A stretch of 64,000 nucleotides of DNA from Spinellus fusiger (lineage: Eukaryota > Mucoromycota > Mucoromycetes > Mucorales > Phycomycetaceae), in NCBI GenBank assembly GCA_025094145.1, contig JALLLS010000093.1:61235-125234 (forward strand). The letters run 5' to 3'. The position numbers were made by a program, and so were the translations under genes. The notes under the pieces are model-generated. The model made no database searches. It was given only the letters and a program-made list of their open reading frames with translations, and had not been told where the DNA came from. Below are positions 1 to 10,742 of this stretch, in pieces (position 1 is the stretch's first letter; each line of letters opens with the position of its first letter).

Positions 1-1
1 C

Positions 2-598
2 ATGCAAGATCAAGTAGTGCCATTCTACTCTGCTATTTTGGCTGGAGTCAATCATCCTAATATCCTACGTGCTGCTTATATCGACCACCATATTTATTCA
101 CCCAATGACTTTCTTATCAATGCGATTAGTTTTGCCCTTCGATTAAGGAATTCTGGGCTATCGGATCATGGATTCTTGACTCATATCAGTGAAGTTCTTG
201 CTGGTAATATCTATGCTCTGGAGGGAGGTCATTCTACTGTCTATGAAGAACTGGAGGTGTATACCATTGCTGTCCGTTATCTGTTTGAAACAGTGCCATT
301 GGGTGAACAGGAGCTCATTTATCGCAGTACTTCTGCCATGGCCACTCAACAAGAAAGACATGCCTCTGTTCCTTCTGTTGAGGCTAAACTGGATCCATTT
401 CAAGCCAAAGTACGCCTAAATCCATACTATCTTCCTTGGGCCATGAGGGGTATTTTTGATGACGAGAATATACTGAAGGATCCAGAGTTATCTCGGGAAC
501 TAGAGAATCTGCGGGCTCTCTACGATCGCTGGCATCCTTCAAGTTCAAAACTACGGGAGATTAAGTTTCGATTAGAGCCTTTAAAGGCAAAACTATAA
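2..598 (+). CDS. C-terminal part of an unrecognised protein (partial at window edge)
   Basis: An open frame runs from the first bases of the window to a stop at 596-598. The first ATG (position 2) lies at the edge, so the gene probably starts upstream and only about 198 C-terminal residues are visible. The composition is that of a normal soluble protein: it is rich in leucine, acidic residues and aromatics, has no low complexity, and ends in a charged helical tail (…RALYDRWHPSSSKLREIKF…). Codon use resembles the other genes here. I do not recognise the family and assign no function. The 3' flank after 598 is AT-rich with short tandem GAAT units. Confidence that this is a real coding exon is moderate; identity is unknown. 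Confidence 0.6.
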   Translation: MQDQVVPFYSAILAGVNHPNILRAAYIDHHIYSPNDFLINAISFALRLRNSGLSDHGFLTHISEVLAGNIYALEGGHSTVYEELEVYTIAVRYLFETVPLGEQELIYRSTSAMATQQERHASVPSVEAKLDPFQAKVRLNPYYLPWAMRGIFDDENILKDPELSRELENLRALYDRWHPSSSKLREIKFRLEPLKAKL

Positions 599-1229
599 TA
601 CAACAAGTGCATCTAGGAATGAATGAATGAATGAAAGAAAAAGAGATAAAAGTGGGTATTCTGCATATGAGAATGGATTGGCTGCTATAAAGAGAGAAAA
701 CCAAAAGACTGATATATCTTACATGCATTGGAATAGCCCCTCCATAAGGCAAGTAGAATAACAGATTGAAGGGTTCATAGAATAATAAAATACATTTATT
801 CTGCACTACTATAGCTCTAAATGTTGTATTTTGACTCTAAAATAGATAGTAGATAGCAAATAGCAAATGCTGTATCTTGATTCTATAATAGATGATGATT
901 GGCTATTCTCTTCTCTCTCATTCATTCATTCATGCTTGAAAAGAGAGATCTCAAAAATATACAAGTAATATTAGATAGATATTAGAAAATAGCCAATGAT
1001 AAAAATACAACCTCACTTGTATTTCTTATTTTGCTACAATCTACAATCAACAACCCATAAATCCATGCATGAAAAATATAAATATTAAAAGTAAAATAGA
1101 TTGATTTAAGTATATTTTATTTATCCCAAAGGCAAATGAAAAGCTGAGCAAAATTCAAGACATAAAAGCCTCGCATATTTAAACAGACATTTATTTCTTC
1201 TATAAGAATGAAAAGAGGTGAGTTATAGT
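599..1229. other. Intergenic AT-rich interval
   Basis: This stretch lies between the convergent ends of the partial gene on plus and eL13 on minus. It holds the 3' UTRs, short (GAAT)n-like runs near 620 and 925, and no frame that looks coding. Confidence 0.6.
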
Positions 1230-2023
1230 TTACTGTAGCCATGTTTTTTACTAAAAAAAAAAGCATTATGTTTACCTTGTTGGCTTCCTCCTCAGCCTTA
1301 TCACGAGCACGCTTCTCACGGGCACCAAGGGTACGAGCCTTGGAGCGAGCATAACGAAGAGTCATGTAGGCGTTCTGCTTCTTCTCTTCAGCAGTGATGG
1401 CACGGGCCTCGATAGCAGTAGAGACCTGCTTGACGGGGAGAATGGCACCACGGAACTGGACAGCGGAGGCAAGGTCAGTGGCCTAGATAGATAGAGAAGT
1501 AAGTCAATAAGTCCATTGTCATTGTTATCAGGAAGATCTTTTTTCTTTCTTTTGTATCTATGGCTGCTTCCCACTTTTTTTCTATTTCTACACAAACCAT
1601 TACCTCAGAGTCAGCCTTCTTGGGGACAGCAGGGTTGCGAGGGAAGACAATCAACTTGGCCTTGAACTGCTTAAGACGCTGTACATTGAGCTCAAGAGAT
1701 TCCTGAGACTTGTTGCGACGACGGTGGTCAACAGCAATACCGATGGTGCGGGCTTCCTTGGCACGGACACCAGCTTCCTTGAGTTCTTCAAGAGTGAAAC
1801 CACGGCCAGATCTCAACTTTCTGTTGTAACGAAGAGTAGGGCAGCGGACAGCAGGACGGAGAAGACCGTCAACGGGACGAGGGGCAATACGAGTAGCCTT
1901 CTGTACACGTGCGATTCTTCTAGACTTCTTGCGACCGGCTTGGTCGAACCATGTCTTGACGCGGAGCTGCCATTGCTTGCGGAAATGCTGGTTAGGCAAC
2001 TGGTTGTTGTGCTTCAAAACCAT
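1230..2023 (-). CDS. RPL13: 60S ribosomal protein eL13 (RPL13)
   Basis: Component of the large cytosolic ribosomal subunit. The N-terminus [18 protein letters not shown], followed by basic stretches such as [15 protein letters not shown] and [13 protein letters not shown], is diagnostic of eL13. Exon 1 is 2023-1604 (140 codons, ending KKADSE). The intron has a GTAATG donor and a TATCTAG acceptor. Exon 2 is 1482-1276 (69 codons, [12 protein letters not shown]… to EEEANK). After AAG a GTAAAC donor opens a last intron. The plausible acceptor CTACAG (1235-1233) is followed at once by TAA, so exon 3 adds only the stop codon. The total of 209 residues matches the family (about 200-211). The start is the second ATG of the frame, fixed by homology. 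The upstream region has a CRE-like element near 2325 and a CACGTG at 2482. Confidence 0.93.
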
Positions 2024-2500
2024 CGTCTTTTGAGAAATATTAGATATATTGCCCACTATCACCGCCAACATCCCATCTCATCCTATCCCATCCCATCCTA
2101 TCCTCAATCCATCCACCTTCAATCCATCCCGCAGAGAGACTATTTTTTTCTTTGCAGGCTAATGGATGGGTGGTGTGATGTCTCGGTGCATGGATACGTA
2201 CAGATTGACCAGTAAGGGAAAGAGAACGGGATAAGGTGGGCCTGCCTCAAGGGCTATGTTGGGCTTCGTCCTCCGGGATCCCGCAACGTGATAGTAATCA
2301 ATGGATTGCCTGAAATAGGACATCGACGTCACTCACCCGACGAGTCACAGTGGTCGCCTTGACAAATTTTTTAAAGGTGAGAGACTCTCTTTCCAAAGGG
2401 CACAGTCACTGTCTGTAGAAGAAGCTGTGGTATTAAAACACCGATACTATCTACTCTTTATTGGCTTCACAGCATTACGATCACGTGTGGTACAGAAGAG
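2024..2500 (-). promoter_or_regulatory. eL13 upstream region with CRE-like and E-box motifs
   Basis: The 5' leader holds a run of ATCC-type repeats (about 2068-2105). A GACGTCAC element lies at about 2325-2332 and a palindromic CACGTG at 2482-2487. The ACGTCA core recurs upstream of several other housekeeping genes in the window. The regulatory role is inferred from recurrence and position only. Confidence 0.4.
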
Positions 2501-3580
2501 AGGGTTAACTTTTTTTTTTCCATGGCTACGAATAGGTATTGTTTAGGACTAACGCTGTATTCCAATGTGTTCTTTTATTTCTTTTTATAGAAATAATAGG
2601 TAAGCCTTAATCTATAATCTTGTAGGTACTATCTTTTATCCAATAAAAAGTGTTGGTGCTTTTTCTTTTTCATGTTCTTAGTGGTTGAAGAGATGTAAAG
2701 TAAGCTATAGCTTAAAAAAGAACTCTTTTCTATGATCAGGCACTATCATCCCCACCATAGAGCAATTTGTTTCTGCCAGCCCCACAAAAACACATACAAT
2801 TACACAGTGGACACAATGAACACAAGCCTATTTTTATTATAGATAAACAGAGCCCTTTTGTTTTTTTTCAAGAGTGTCTCTTTATGTATTCCTACACCTA
2901 TGTACATGGGAATGCCCTGAACAGACATTGTGTTATTCTAGAAGAGGAATGGAAAAGGTTGTGTAATTTCATTATGAAACGATGATTTCATTGCCATGAC
3001 AATGGAACATAGTGTCCAAGAAATAACATATAGCAGGCAATATGAATTGCACACTTTACATTAAAAATGAGTGAGTGTATGTGTCGATGCCTTTTGTGTA
3101 TGTCTTTTATTCACGACCTCACACTACTTTTACATCCATAATCACTAAATAGTATCCTACAAAAGAAAAGAGAGAACGGAGATAAAATATACTTTGAGTA
3201 AGCGAATCAAGTCATGGCGGAAATAAAGATCGACAAGTGTAAAATACATTGAGATGGTTGCTGTGCACATGGGTGTGGGGTGCAAAGCGGGGGATTTTAG
3301 GATTGGATACAGGCAAAATAGCGCTACTCAATGATTGCGGGATTTATTACATTGTCTCTACGCACTAAGCTTACTAGAATAAAGTGAAGAAAGCCCTGAG
3401 AAAATCCAAAAATAAAAATAAAAACATCTTGGGGTTACTAATAAAAAGACGGAAAATTTCTTAGCAGAATCCTTTTCTTTAACTTTCTATTTCTTTTGCA
3501 GTGCTTTCAATCGCACTCATTTGCCTTTTTTAAATTAGCTATTAAGACTCATTTGTCTTTTTATACACATTTTGCTAGCC
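2501..3580. other. Intergenic region between eL13 and the WRKY-like gene
   Basis: Divergent intergenic space with AT-rich sequence and short open frames (for example 2767-2985). Those frames show no family resemblance and no codon bias, so I call no gene here. It probably contains both promoters. Confidence 0.5.
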
Positions 3581-4932
3581 ATGAGTGAATATACATATTC
3601 TGTTACAAAAGATGTTACAAAACTAGTGCCACTTTATCATCATGAACAAGTGCCGTTTCATTCTATGGCACGACAGCAAAAACAGGAACTATCTCACTCT
3701 GAAGACTCCTGGCGTCACAGCAGCCAAAATAGCCAGCAGAGCAGCCCTACCAATAGCAGCCCAGCTTCCTATGATCTTCAGGATGTTATTCTTTACTACC
3801 AGTCGCAGCCAGAGCTTCTTCGTTTGATATTATTAAGTAAACTAGAAGAAGACAAACGAAGAGCAGAAGAAGCAAAAATGCGTGCAAAGGAATTGGATCT
3901 CATTCTATTGCAGCAGCAGCACCAAATTACAGCAAATGCAGCTACCACTGCTAGTACAGCTAGCCAAACAGAGTCTTTTCCAGCATCAAATCATGTCCTA
4001 GCACCACCCTCGCATTTCCATAGCCCCTTACAAATAAGTCCAACCCCACCCTCCAGCAGTGCAGGGTCTTCTGATGGTAGGAATAATGGCGGACTGCCAC
4101 AACAACCACTTATGCGACATACCCATCTGGATACGATGCTTAGCTCTCCCCACGCCACTCTTCCCCGCCGAGACTCTAATTTGGCCTCGATTGGCGGCAG
4201 TGCAAACTCTGATGAACTGGAAGAGAGGACATTTTCCCCATTGCCTTCTAATGGCACCCACACACCTCTTCTCTCTTTGTCCAGGTAAACCTAGCGATAG
4301 AAGCAATATGTATCCGCGTTTGTGGAGGGGGACAAATAAGGGAATATGTATCCCCACACTGGTTCCCGAGTCAAGGGAAAAAAAGGATTCTAATTGTGTG
4401 TTTAGTTATGCTCCATCGATGTTACCATTTAAACAACACCCGCTCTCACCGCCTACTTATATAGAAGACTATTCATTTCCGACTAATTTACAACAAATAC
4501 AAATGGATACCAATACCAATCCATCCTCTTTAAACCAGAACTTCCAGCAGCCTCAGCCATCACAGCAGAATCGATATGATCCATACGTACCACAACGTCC
4601 AAGACGTAGACGTGAAATGCAGGCCATTACAAAAATTGTAGAAACGCGCGACCATCCTTACATTGATGGATATTTTTGGAAGAACAATGGAAATACAGTT
4701 CAGAAAAAGACAGGGAATCGAAGTGTTTATTATAAATGCTCCAACAGTAGCAAGGTAGGTTCTATGGATGAATGTCATTGGGCCATTGTACAAGTGTATT
4801 CATGGGCTGATGGATTAGGGGTGCCCTGTCAATAAAACCGTAACATGGAAAGATAACGGTGAATATTTAATCAAATACCGTGGAGATCATTTGCTGGATT
4901 GTGGCAAGGTACAACGCATTGTTGATATGTAA
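3581..4932 (+). CDS. WRKY/FLYWCH-type (WRKY-GCM1 superfamily) transcription factor
   Basis: Predicted nuclear DNA-binding regulator of 388 residues. Exons are 3581-4284, 4406-4754 and 4819-4932; all junctions are GT-AG and the joined frame is a multiple of three. The N-terminal 230 residues are Ser/Gln/Pro-rich with a short coiled coil (about residues 85-115, LSKLEEDKRRAEEAKMRAKE) and Q/A-rich tracts typical of activation regions. A basic patch (PRRRREMQ) precedes the C-terminal zinc domain. That domain reads DGYFWKNNGN, then RSVYYKC, GCPVNK and YRGDHLLDC. It follows the plant WRKY layout DGY-W…RSYYKC…CPV.K…Y.G.H, but the WRKYGQK heptad is replaced by WKNNGNT and the last ligands are H-x3-C instead of HxH or HxC. 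An intron lies just before GCPV. Target genes are unknown. Confidence 0.85.
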
Positions 4933-7900
4933 CCTACCGTACTGTGACTCTACATATGCATAATACCTTCTATTTATTATCTTCTTACTGTAACATTAGC
5001 TGCTACCCTATACTTATGTTATGCCACCTATTTTGTCATTTTCTACACACTCTATTGCCACTTTACGCATCTTTGCCCTCTTATGTACATTCCACTACAA
5101 ACTCCAGCTGGTTTGGAAAATATACAATTAAATATATCCAATCAATAGTAATGATACTCATAATGCGTTTATTTATATACTCAATTGTTATACATGTGAC
5201 ATGTCTATTTGAGCAGCCAGCATTATTCAATACAAATATAGATATCATGTCGGCAATTAACCAATATGGGTTATTAGTTTGGCTAGTGTCTTTATCTTTT
5301 GTAATGAAACGCTGCTCAGTAACTTGGCTAATGCTTAACAAAATAAATACAAAAGTATTTCCTGTGTCTACCAAGCTCAGGCCAATGAAGAACATGAGCC
5401 TTGGAGGCAGTGGAGATAAATTCAATGAATTGTTTTCATGAAACTTGTTTTAGAGCTTATTTCAATTTCAGAAGACAAAACAAAACAAAAAACAAAACAA
5501 AACAAAAAGAGAGTGGCACATAAGGGGTAGTGTTATTGAATTGCACTATTATAATGTGTTTTATAGGTAGGTCTTGGCATTACTCGAGTATCTTTTATAT
5601 GAATGGTATTGTATGCTTCTAATGAGTAGTCTTCTCTAGAGTAAAGAAAGTATGTTCCTAGGGAAAGAATAAATGCTATGAACCCTTGTGCTTAACAAGT
5701 GTGTCAATAGCAAACACACTTTATAAAACCACACCTTTGTCTTTATCTATGCAAACTAATCTTGTTAAGATAAAGTACGACAGTAAAAAAAGAAGAAAAA
5801 GAAAGAAATTACACTAAAAAGAAACCCTGAAACTTTAACACAATTTTTTAACTAAAATTTACGGATATTTTATTACATTGAGCTATTACTGTTAAACCCA
5901 ACCTATCAACTTTTTGTCTTTCAATCTTTAAGTGAATCTTCCTATAAGGAGAAATAAACAAACAAACAAAAGATACTCCACAGGATAAGAAACAAGAAAT
6001 GGAAGAGAAGAGAGGTGAACATCGAAAGACCGGTGTTTGAATTTATCATCTCGCTTTCTTTCATTTTTTCATTTTTATTCTTATAGCGACACACACACAC
6101 ACACAAAGACAAACCTCGAAATTCAACTGCTATTGGTAAATAAGAAAAAGAAAGAGGAAAAAGAAAGAGTCTATAAGAATCCATGATAATCATATATATA
6201 TATAAATGTATATAAAAAGAACAGTGAGAGAGAAGTAAAAAGGGTTCACTATTTCTTATCCTTTTCAGGACATAGAGATGGGACGTTTCATCCTTTCTTT
6301 GGTATTCTTCTGAAGATTCTTTGTATTGCTTGACGGGAAAAATCGTAATTTCTTAGTATTTCTGTCCCATATTACCTGTGGCAAGATTGGATTATACTGA
6401 TAATCTTACAATCGTAGCCATGCACAATGTATCTATCATTAGCAGGTAATCCATTCTGGAAATTAAATTCAAACTGTGTCTGATTGTGGTACCTAGCGTG
6501 ATTATGAATAGCAAAAGATATCGAGGATTGTGTGGTACTAGTGCATAAGAAAGACTGAACGCATTTTAATTTCATCTAATGTATTTTCTATAATACAATT
6601 CTCTGTCTCTTATTTACATGAAACGATAATCTCTTGATAGGCCATTTGGCATAGAGTATGGGACTAAAATCTCATATCATTTAGCCTTCTTCAGTAAGCA
6701 GAGTGGCTAATCCTAACCAGCCTAGAAAGGGCTAATTCATTGTGCGATAAGTGATAAATGCCAAACATTGACTAGATATACTAGTTACTTTCTAAGATTA
6801 TAAAATAAGGTATATATAAAAGCTAGACTTTATGAGAAAGTGAGTATCACCTGAAAGCATATTAAAAGAAAGATAAATGTGTTTTCATGAAAACGGGTAG
6901 TCAAGAAAAAAGATGACTATTAAAATACCCCAAGATAACACAGATAGTAATTACCAATAGTAGGTTTAAGCATTGATCAACAGCTGTTCCTAAAAGGAAA
7001 AGGAAAAGGCTTGGAAGTTGAGAGTTTATTGCTGAAATGAACTGCATGTCTACGTTGACGTTCCGCTCAATAAACTTGTCAACAAACTCGATAAGCAGCT
7101 TATTGGTTGATATCTTTGCCTTAGAACATCAGAGAGATGAGGTACAATCAATCAAATTCTTCAAAAGACTATTTTGATTTTTAAACTGTGATCATGTAAT
7201 TGAGATATTTAAATGGTAATCAATAAGATTTGTAGTTCTTGGAATTAGGATAATGATGAGTAATTTACTGTTAGTCTAGTTTTGACTATAGAGAATGGCT
7301 TTTTGTTATCAACTAGATAACTAGACTTGAAGAAAATTGAATGTAGTATAGGACTAAATAACTTTACTTTAGTAAGCATTAATACTTTCTGATTATTGGC
7401 AGAAGTAAAATCATTGTTTTATTTATTTATTTATTTTTAAAAAAAAGGCATATTAAGTGTATTGGTGATGGTTACTTAGCATTCTACCTTAAAGTAGAAA
7501 AGTGGGACACTAGAGAATTAGCATCAAAAAGTATATTTGGTAAGATTCTTTTAGAACAGCCATTCAATTGAACTGCCAGAGTAAATACAAACCATAAAAC
7601 TTTTGATTTATAAATACAGAGTCTTATCCAAGTAATGTAATCAGAATTCACAGTATATGTGATTAATATACTAGTACTACATATTAATGATGAATAACCA
7701 GAAATTGAATAAGTGAAATGACTAGACCTTAATGTAAAAACTACAAGTCTACACCTTTTTTTCATGTGTTTTTATAATATTTCAATTGATTTGAATTAAA
7801 AATGAGATGTAAATATAAATGTTATTTCATTATAATATAAGATATAAACATCAAACTAACTATGTACTATTAAATTATTATTAGCTAGTACTAGATATTA

Positions 7901-7960
7901 TAATGTCTTCTTGCATGAAAAACTCAATAAGATACACTTTATTATTCTTTAAATAGTTTA
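4933..7960. other. Long AT-rich region without a convincing gene
   Basis: It contains the 3' UTR of the WRKY-like gene, an AAAAC-type repeat (about 5478-5505), a CA run (about 6088-6105) and TA runs near 6195. Short frames such as 4944-5441 and 5942-6193 are low-complexity and match nothing I recognise. Probably intergenic or decayed repeat DNA. Confidence 0.5.
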
Positions 7961-7989
7961 CCTGTAGCATGGGTTTTTGTCAGTTAGTC

Positions 7990-9391
7990 AACCGAGGTTC
8001 CAGCGATCACTGGGGGGAACTAGAAGGCTTGGGACCTTTTCTTAGTTCTAGTTGTATCATTTCTGTTCATTGATAACGCCTAGGGTTCTTGACATGTTTC
8101 AATGTTTCCAAAGGTGACAGCTTCATCTGTGTGTCTGACCAGTCACCCAAGATCAATACTGGATCTTCTCCAAACTTGGCTCTCTAGTTTCGAGCGAGTT
8201 GTTTATCAGACTTTAATCTATTGATATGACTCAATAGCTTCATCTTTCAAAATGGCAGTAGTGCTGGTTTCTTAATAGAAAAAATGGCACTTGAGAGGTC
8301 TTTTTCTTTGACACCACGTTCTTTTGTTTTATTGCCATAATACAACATCAAGTCTTCTGATACACTTGCTTTTGCTTGTATATATATGATGATTTTTTTG
8401 AGCTTTACTGTTGAAACAGAGACTTGACTAAGTTTGTCTTCTAGTCCTTGGACAGAAGGAGGCTTGAATTTTTGTCAAAGCTTCTTGAAATGGATTGACT
8501 TTGTTTCTTTGGCTCGTTGATTACGTGTATGCCTATAGGTGGGTTTATTATCGGGTGTACTGTTTTTTTATTTTATTTTATTTTTATTTATACAGAATAA
8601 GAGATCTCGACGATGTGAATCGATGAGTACGCATTTGTCTTTTGTTTCTGTTAATGTAACTTGAGATATCTTTTCAATAGACTCAATGTGATCCTCATCA
8701 ATAGGTGCTTTGCGGCTACCACCTGAAGAACGTCTCGATATAAAGCTTTGCTTGACCACCGACACTGCCATACCATCGGTTTTTATTGTACCTTGAAATA
8801 TCACTGACCTGTCTATACCTTCATCTTCGAACACCTTTGATTTTAGATTGACAACATGACTCCAAAGATCAAACCTATGTCCTGTGTAGCTCTTATTTCT
8901 TAAAATATGGTAGCTAAACATGTTAGTGTCTATTGTAATGTAAGAAGAAATGAAGCTTTTACGAAGTGGGAATCAACTAAAAGATCTGTTTCCATTTTCT
9001 TCGCATAGTTGAGCCAGCTCAGCAAATGTGTACATCTGCTTGTTTGGATTGGCTTTAGTATCATAATAGATGGAGTTTCTTTTTATAGCAAATCCATAAC
9101 TGGGAAGATAGTAGGCTAGTAGGTCTTGTACTTAGCTAATGGCCTTTTTTTGTTCAAGAAATTTATGGGTGCATTGGGAACAGCTTTTATCAAGATATCG
9201 ATTTTGATTTTTGTGGACACATCCAACATATCTAATCTGATGCTATTTGCAATGGCGTCTTCAGAACAATTTTTGGTTTTTATGGCATGGATCAATATGG
9301 CGATTCTGTCTTTTTGTCGCAGGATAATATTGAAGAACATTCTGAGACGATTTCTACTGAGACACAATTGTATTGATATAGAGTGTGTATA
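7990..9391 (-). pseudogene. Fanzor (eukaryotic TnpB-like RNA-guided nuclease) pseudogene
   Basis: Read on minus, the fragments keep the order of a Fanzor-family protein. An upstream piece contains PLRKSFISSYITIDTNMF. The longest clean frame (8921-8568) has WSHVVNLKSKVF, then TDGMAVSVVKQ, and KCVLIDSHRRDLLFC, which holds the expected RuvC-I aspartate. After stops come YINRLKSDKQLARN-like and FGEDPVLILGDWS segments (RuvC-II neighbourhood). It ends near VKNPRRYQ with no zinc ribbon or RuvC-III. Several stops and frameshifts separate the pieces, and the region between the GDWS motif and the end seems deleted, so the copy is dead. Its 5' side abuts Tc1 copy 1. A further open stretch (9367-9116) may be the N-terminal part. 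Family assignment rests on my memory of fungal Fanzor sequences. Confidence 0.65.
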
Positions 9392-9395
9392 TTTA

Positions 9396-10740
9396 CAGCC
9401 ACACCCAATTGAATTTAATACTTTTAAAAATAAATTTCAGGACGAAATATTTAGGATATATTCAATATTGAATAAAAACACTTTACATTTGGTATAGAGG
9501 CTTCAAAATTTCACACAACAAAGCTCAACATATTTAATTATAGAAAATAATATAATAATAATATAATTAATATTTTGTATGGCCTCTTTTGGTATCAATG
9601 ACAGCCTGGCATCTATCTGTCATACTCAGAACTAATCGTTGTGCAAGTTCAACACCAACCCTCTCCCACTCTTCTGCAAGTAGAGTATTCAAACATTCAA
9701 CATTGGTAATAGATACCCTTCTTTCCTCAATTCGTTTTTCCAAGGCCCACCAGATATGTTCAATTGGGCTCAAGTCAGGGATTTGTGTGATCCAGTCAAA
9801 ATGCCTAATCTGATGCGTCTCTTTCCACCCTCTGGCATAGGCCCCAGTGTGACAGCTAGCACCTTTTTCTTGTAACAGAAACTCACTGTTCTCTTTCTGA
9901 TACAATTCCGTGAACCAATGATGAAAATCATCACCCAAAATATTGATATATTCGTCTTGGTTTACAGTGCTATCAACAAAGACCAAAGGCCCAAATCCGC
10001 CTGCCCAAAAACAGTTCTGAAGCATGACCTCACCGCCACCAAAATTCATTGTTAAAACAATAGGATTAGGATCATACCTTTCTCTAAATTTTATGATGAC
10101 ACACGCACCACTATTGTTTCCTTTCACGGTGTACCTGGACTCACCAGACTAAATAACACCTCTCCGCTGGTCGTTCGTCCAATTGACATGTTCCTTAGCC
10201 CAACAAAGCCGTTTCTCACTGTGTTTTACAGTTAAATCTGGCTTGTGATCTACATGAAAAGATCCGAACCCTAACTGATTGCATTAAATGATCATGGTGT
10301 TTCTACATACATCAACCTGAATCTTCAGCATTTCCAATTTTAGTTGATTATATGAGGCAAATGGGTCCTCTTTAATGACTTTTTCCAGGTGTCTGAGGTC
10401 CTTCTCATTCAATTTTTTTTATGTTTTCCATGACTCTTTAAACGCAATGAGGACCCACTAACTTTGATATTTCTGATACTATTTTGAACTGTGGGCTTTT
10501 TCATCTCAACTACGTTTGTAGTGACAGTCAATTTTAATCCAGCCTTCAATATGTAATAAATGCCCCACAATCTTCTATCTTTTGCCCTATCCTATTCTCT
10601 ACAGGTGTGAGTTTCTTAATATCTATTTGACATAGTGTGTAGGTTTTACACTATTTGGAAAGAAGAAGAGTTTTATGCAAAGATAAAGGTATTATTTTAT
10701 TAAAATTCAGGCAAGTATTAAATTCAATTGGGTGTGACTG
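9396..10740 (-). mobile_element. Tc1/mariner-type transposon, copy 1 (1345 bp, inactive)
   Basis: The ends carry inverted repeats beginning CAGCCACACCCAATTGAATT on the left, with the complementary AATTGGGTGTGACTG on the right, and are flanked by TA dinucleotides (9394-9395 and 10741-10742), the standard Tc1 target duplication. The interior codes for a transposase on minus with disabling changes (next entry). The same sequence recurs at 25133-26474 and 51673-53017, with a truncated copy at 46123-46711. It sits at the 5' edge of the Fanzor pseudogene. Its right part (from 10152) is included in the 4.2 kb segmental duplication. Confidence 0.9.
9567..10127 (-). pseudogene. Tc1 transposase, catalytic-domain fragment (dead)
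   Basis: The open 186-residue frame covers the C-terminal two thirds of a DDE transposase and ends with IPDLSPIEHIWWALEKRIEE, holding the final glutamate. The expected FQQDGASCHT motif reads QEKGASCHT, so the second catalytic Asp is Lys. Just upstream of this frame the WSDESR block reads stop-S-G-E-S-R: the Trp codon is TAG and the first catalytic Asp is Gly. The N-terminal helix-turn-helix region is broken by stops. Confidence 0.85.
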
Positions 10741-10742
10741 TA

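Noticed and set aside
1724..2215. 163-residue plus frame over eL13
   Set aside because: Antisense to exon 1 of eL13.
2767..2985. 72-residue plus-strand frame
   Set aside because: No codon bias, no motif, lies in a plausible promoter region.
4028..4357. Minus-strand frames over the WRKY-like exon
   Set aside because: Antisense shadows of a Ser/Pro-rich coding exon.
4944..5441. 165-residue plus-strand frame after the WRKY-like gene
   Set aside because: AT-driven hydrophobic composition, follows the true stop at 4932, and has an equally open antisense shadow; no family resemblance.
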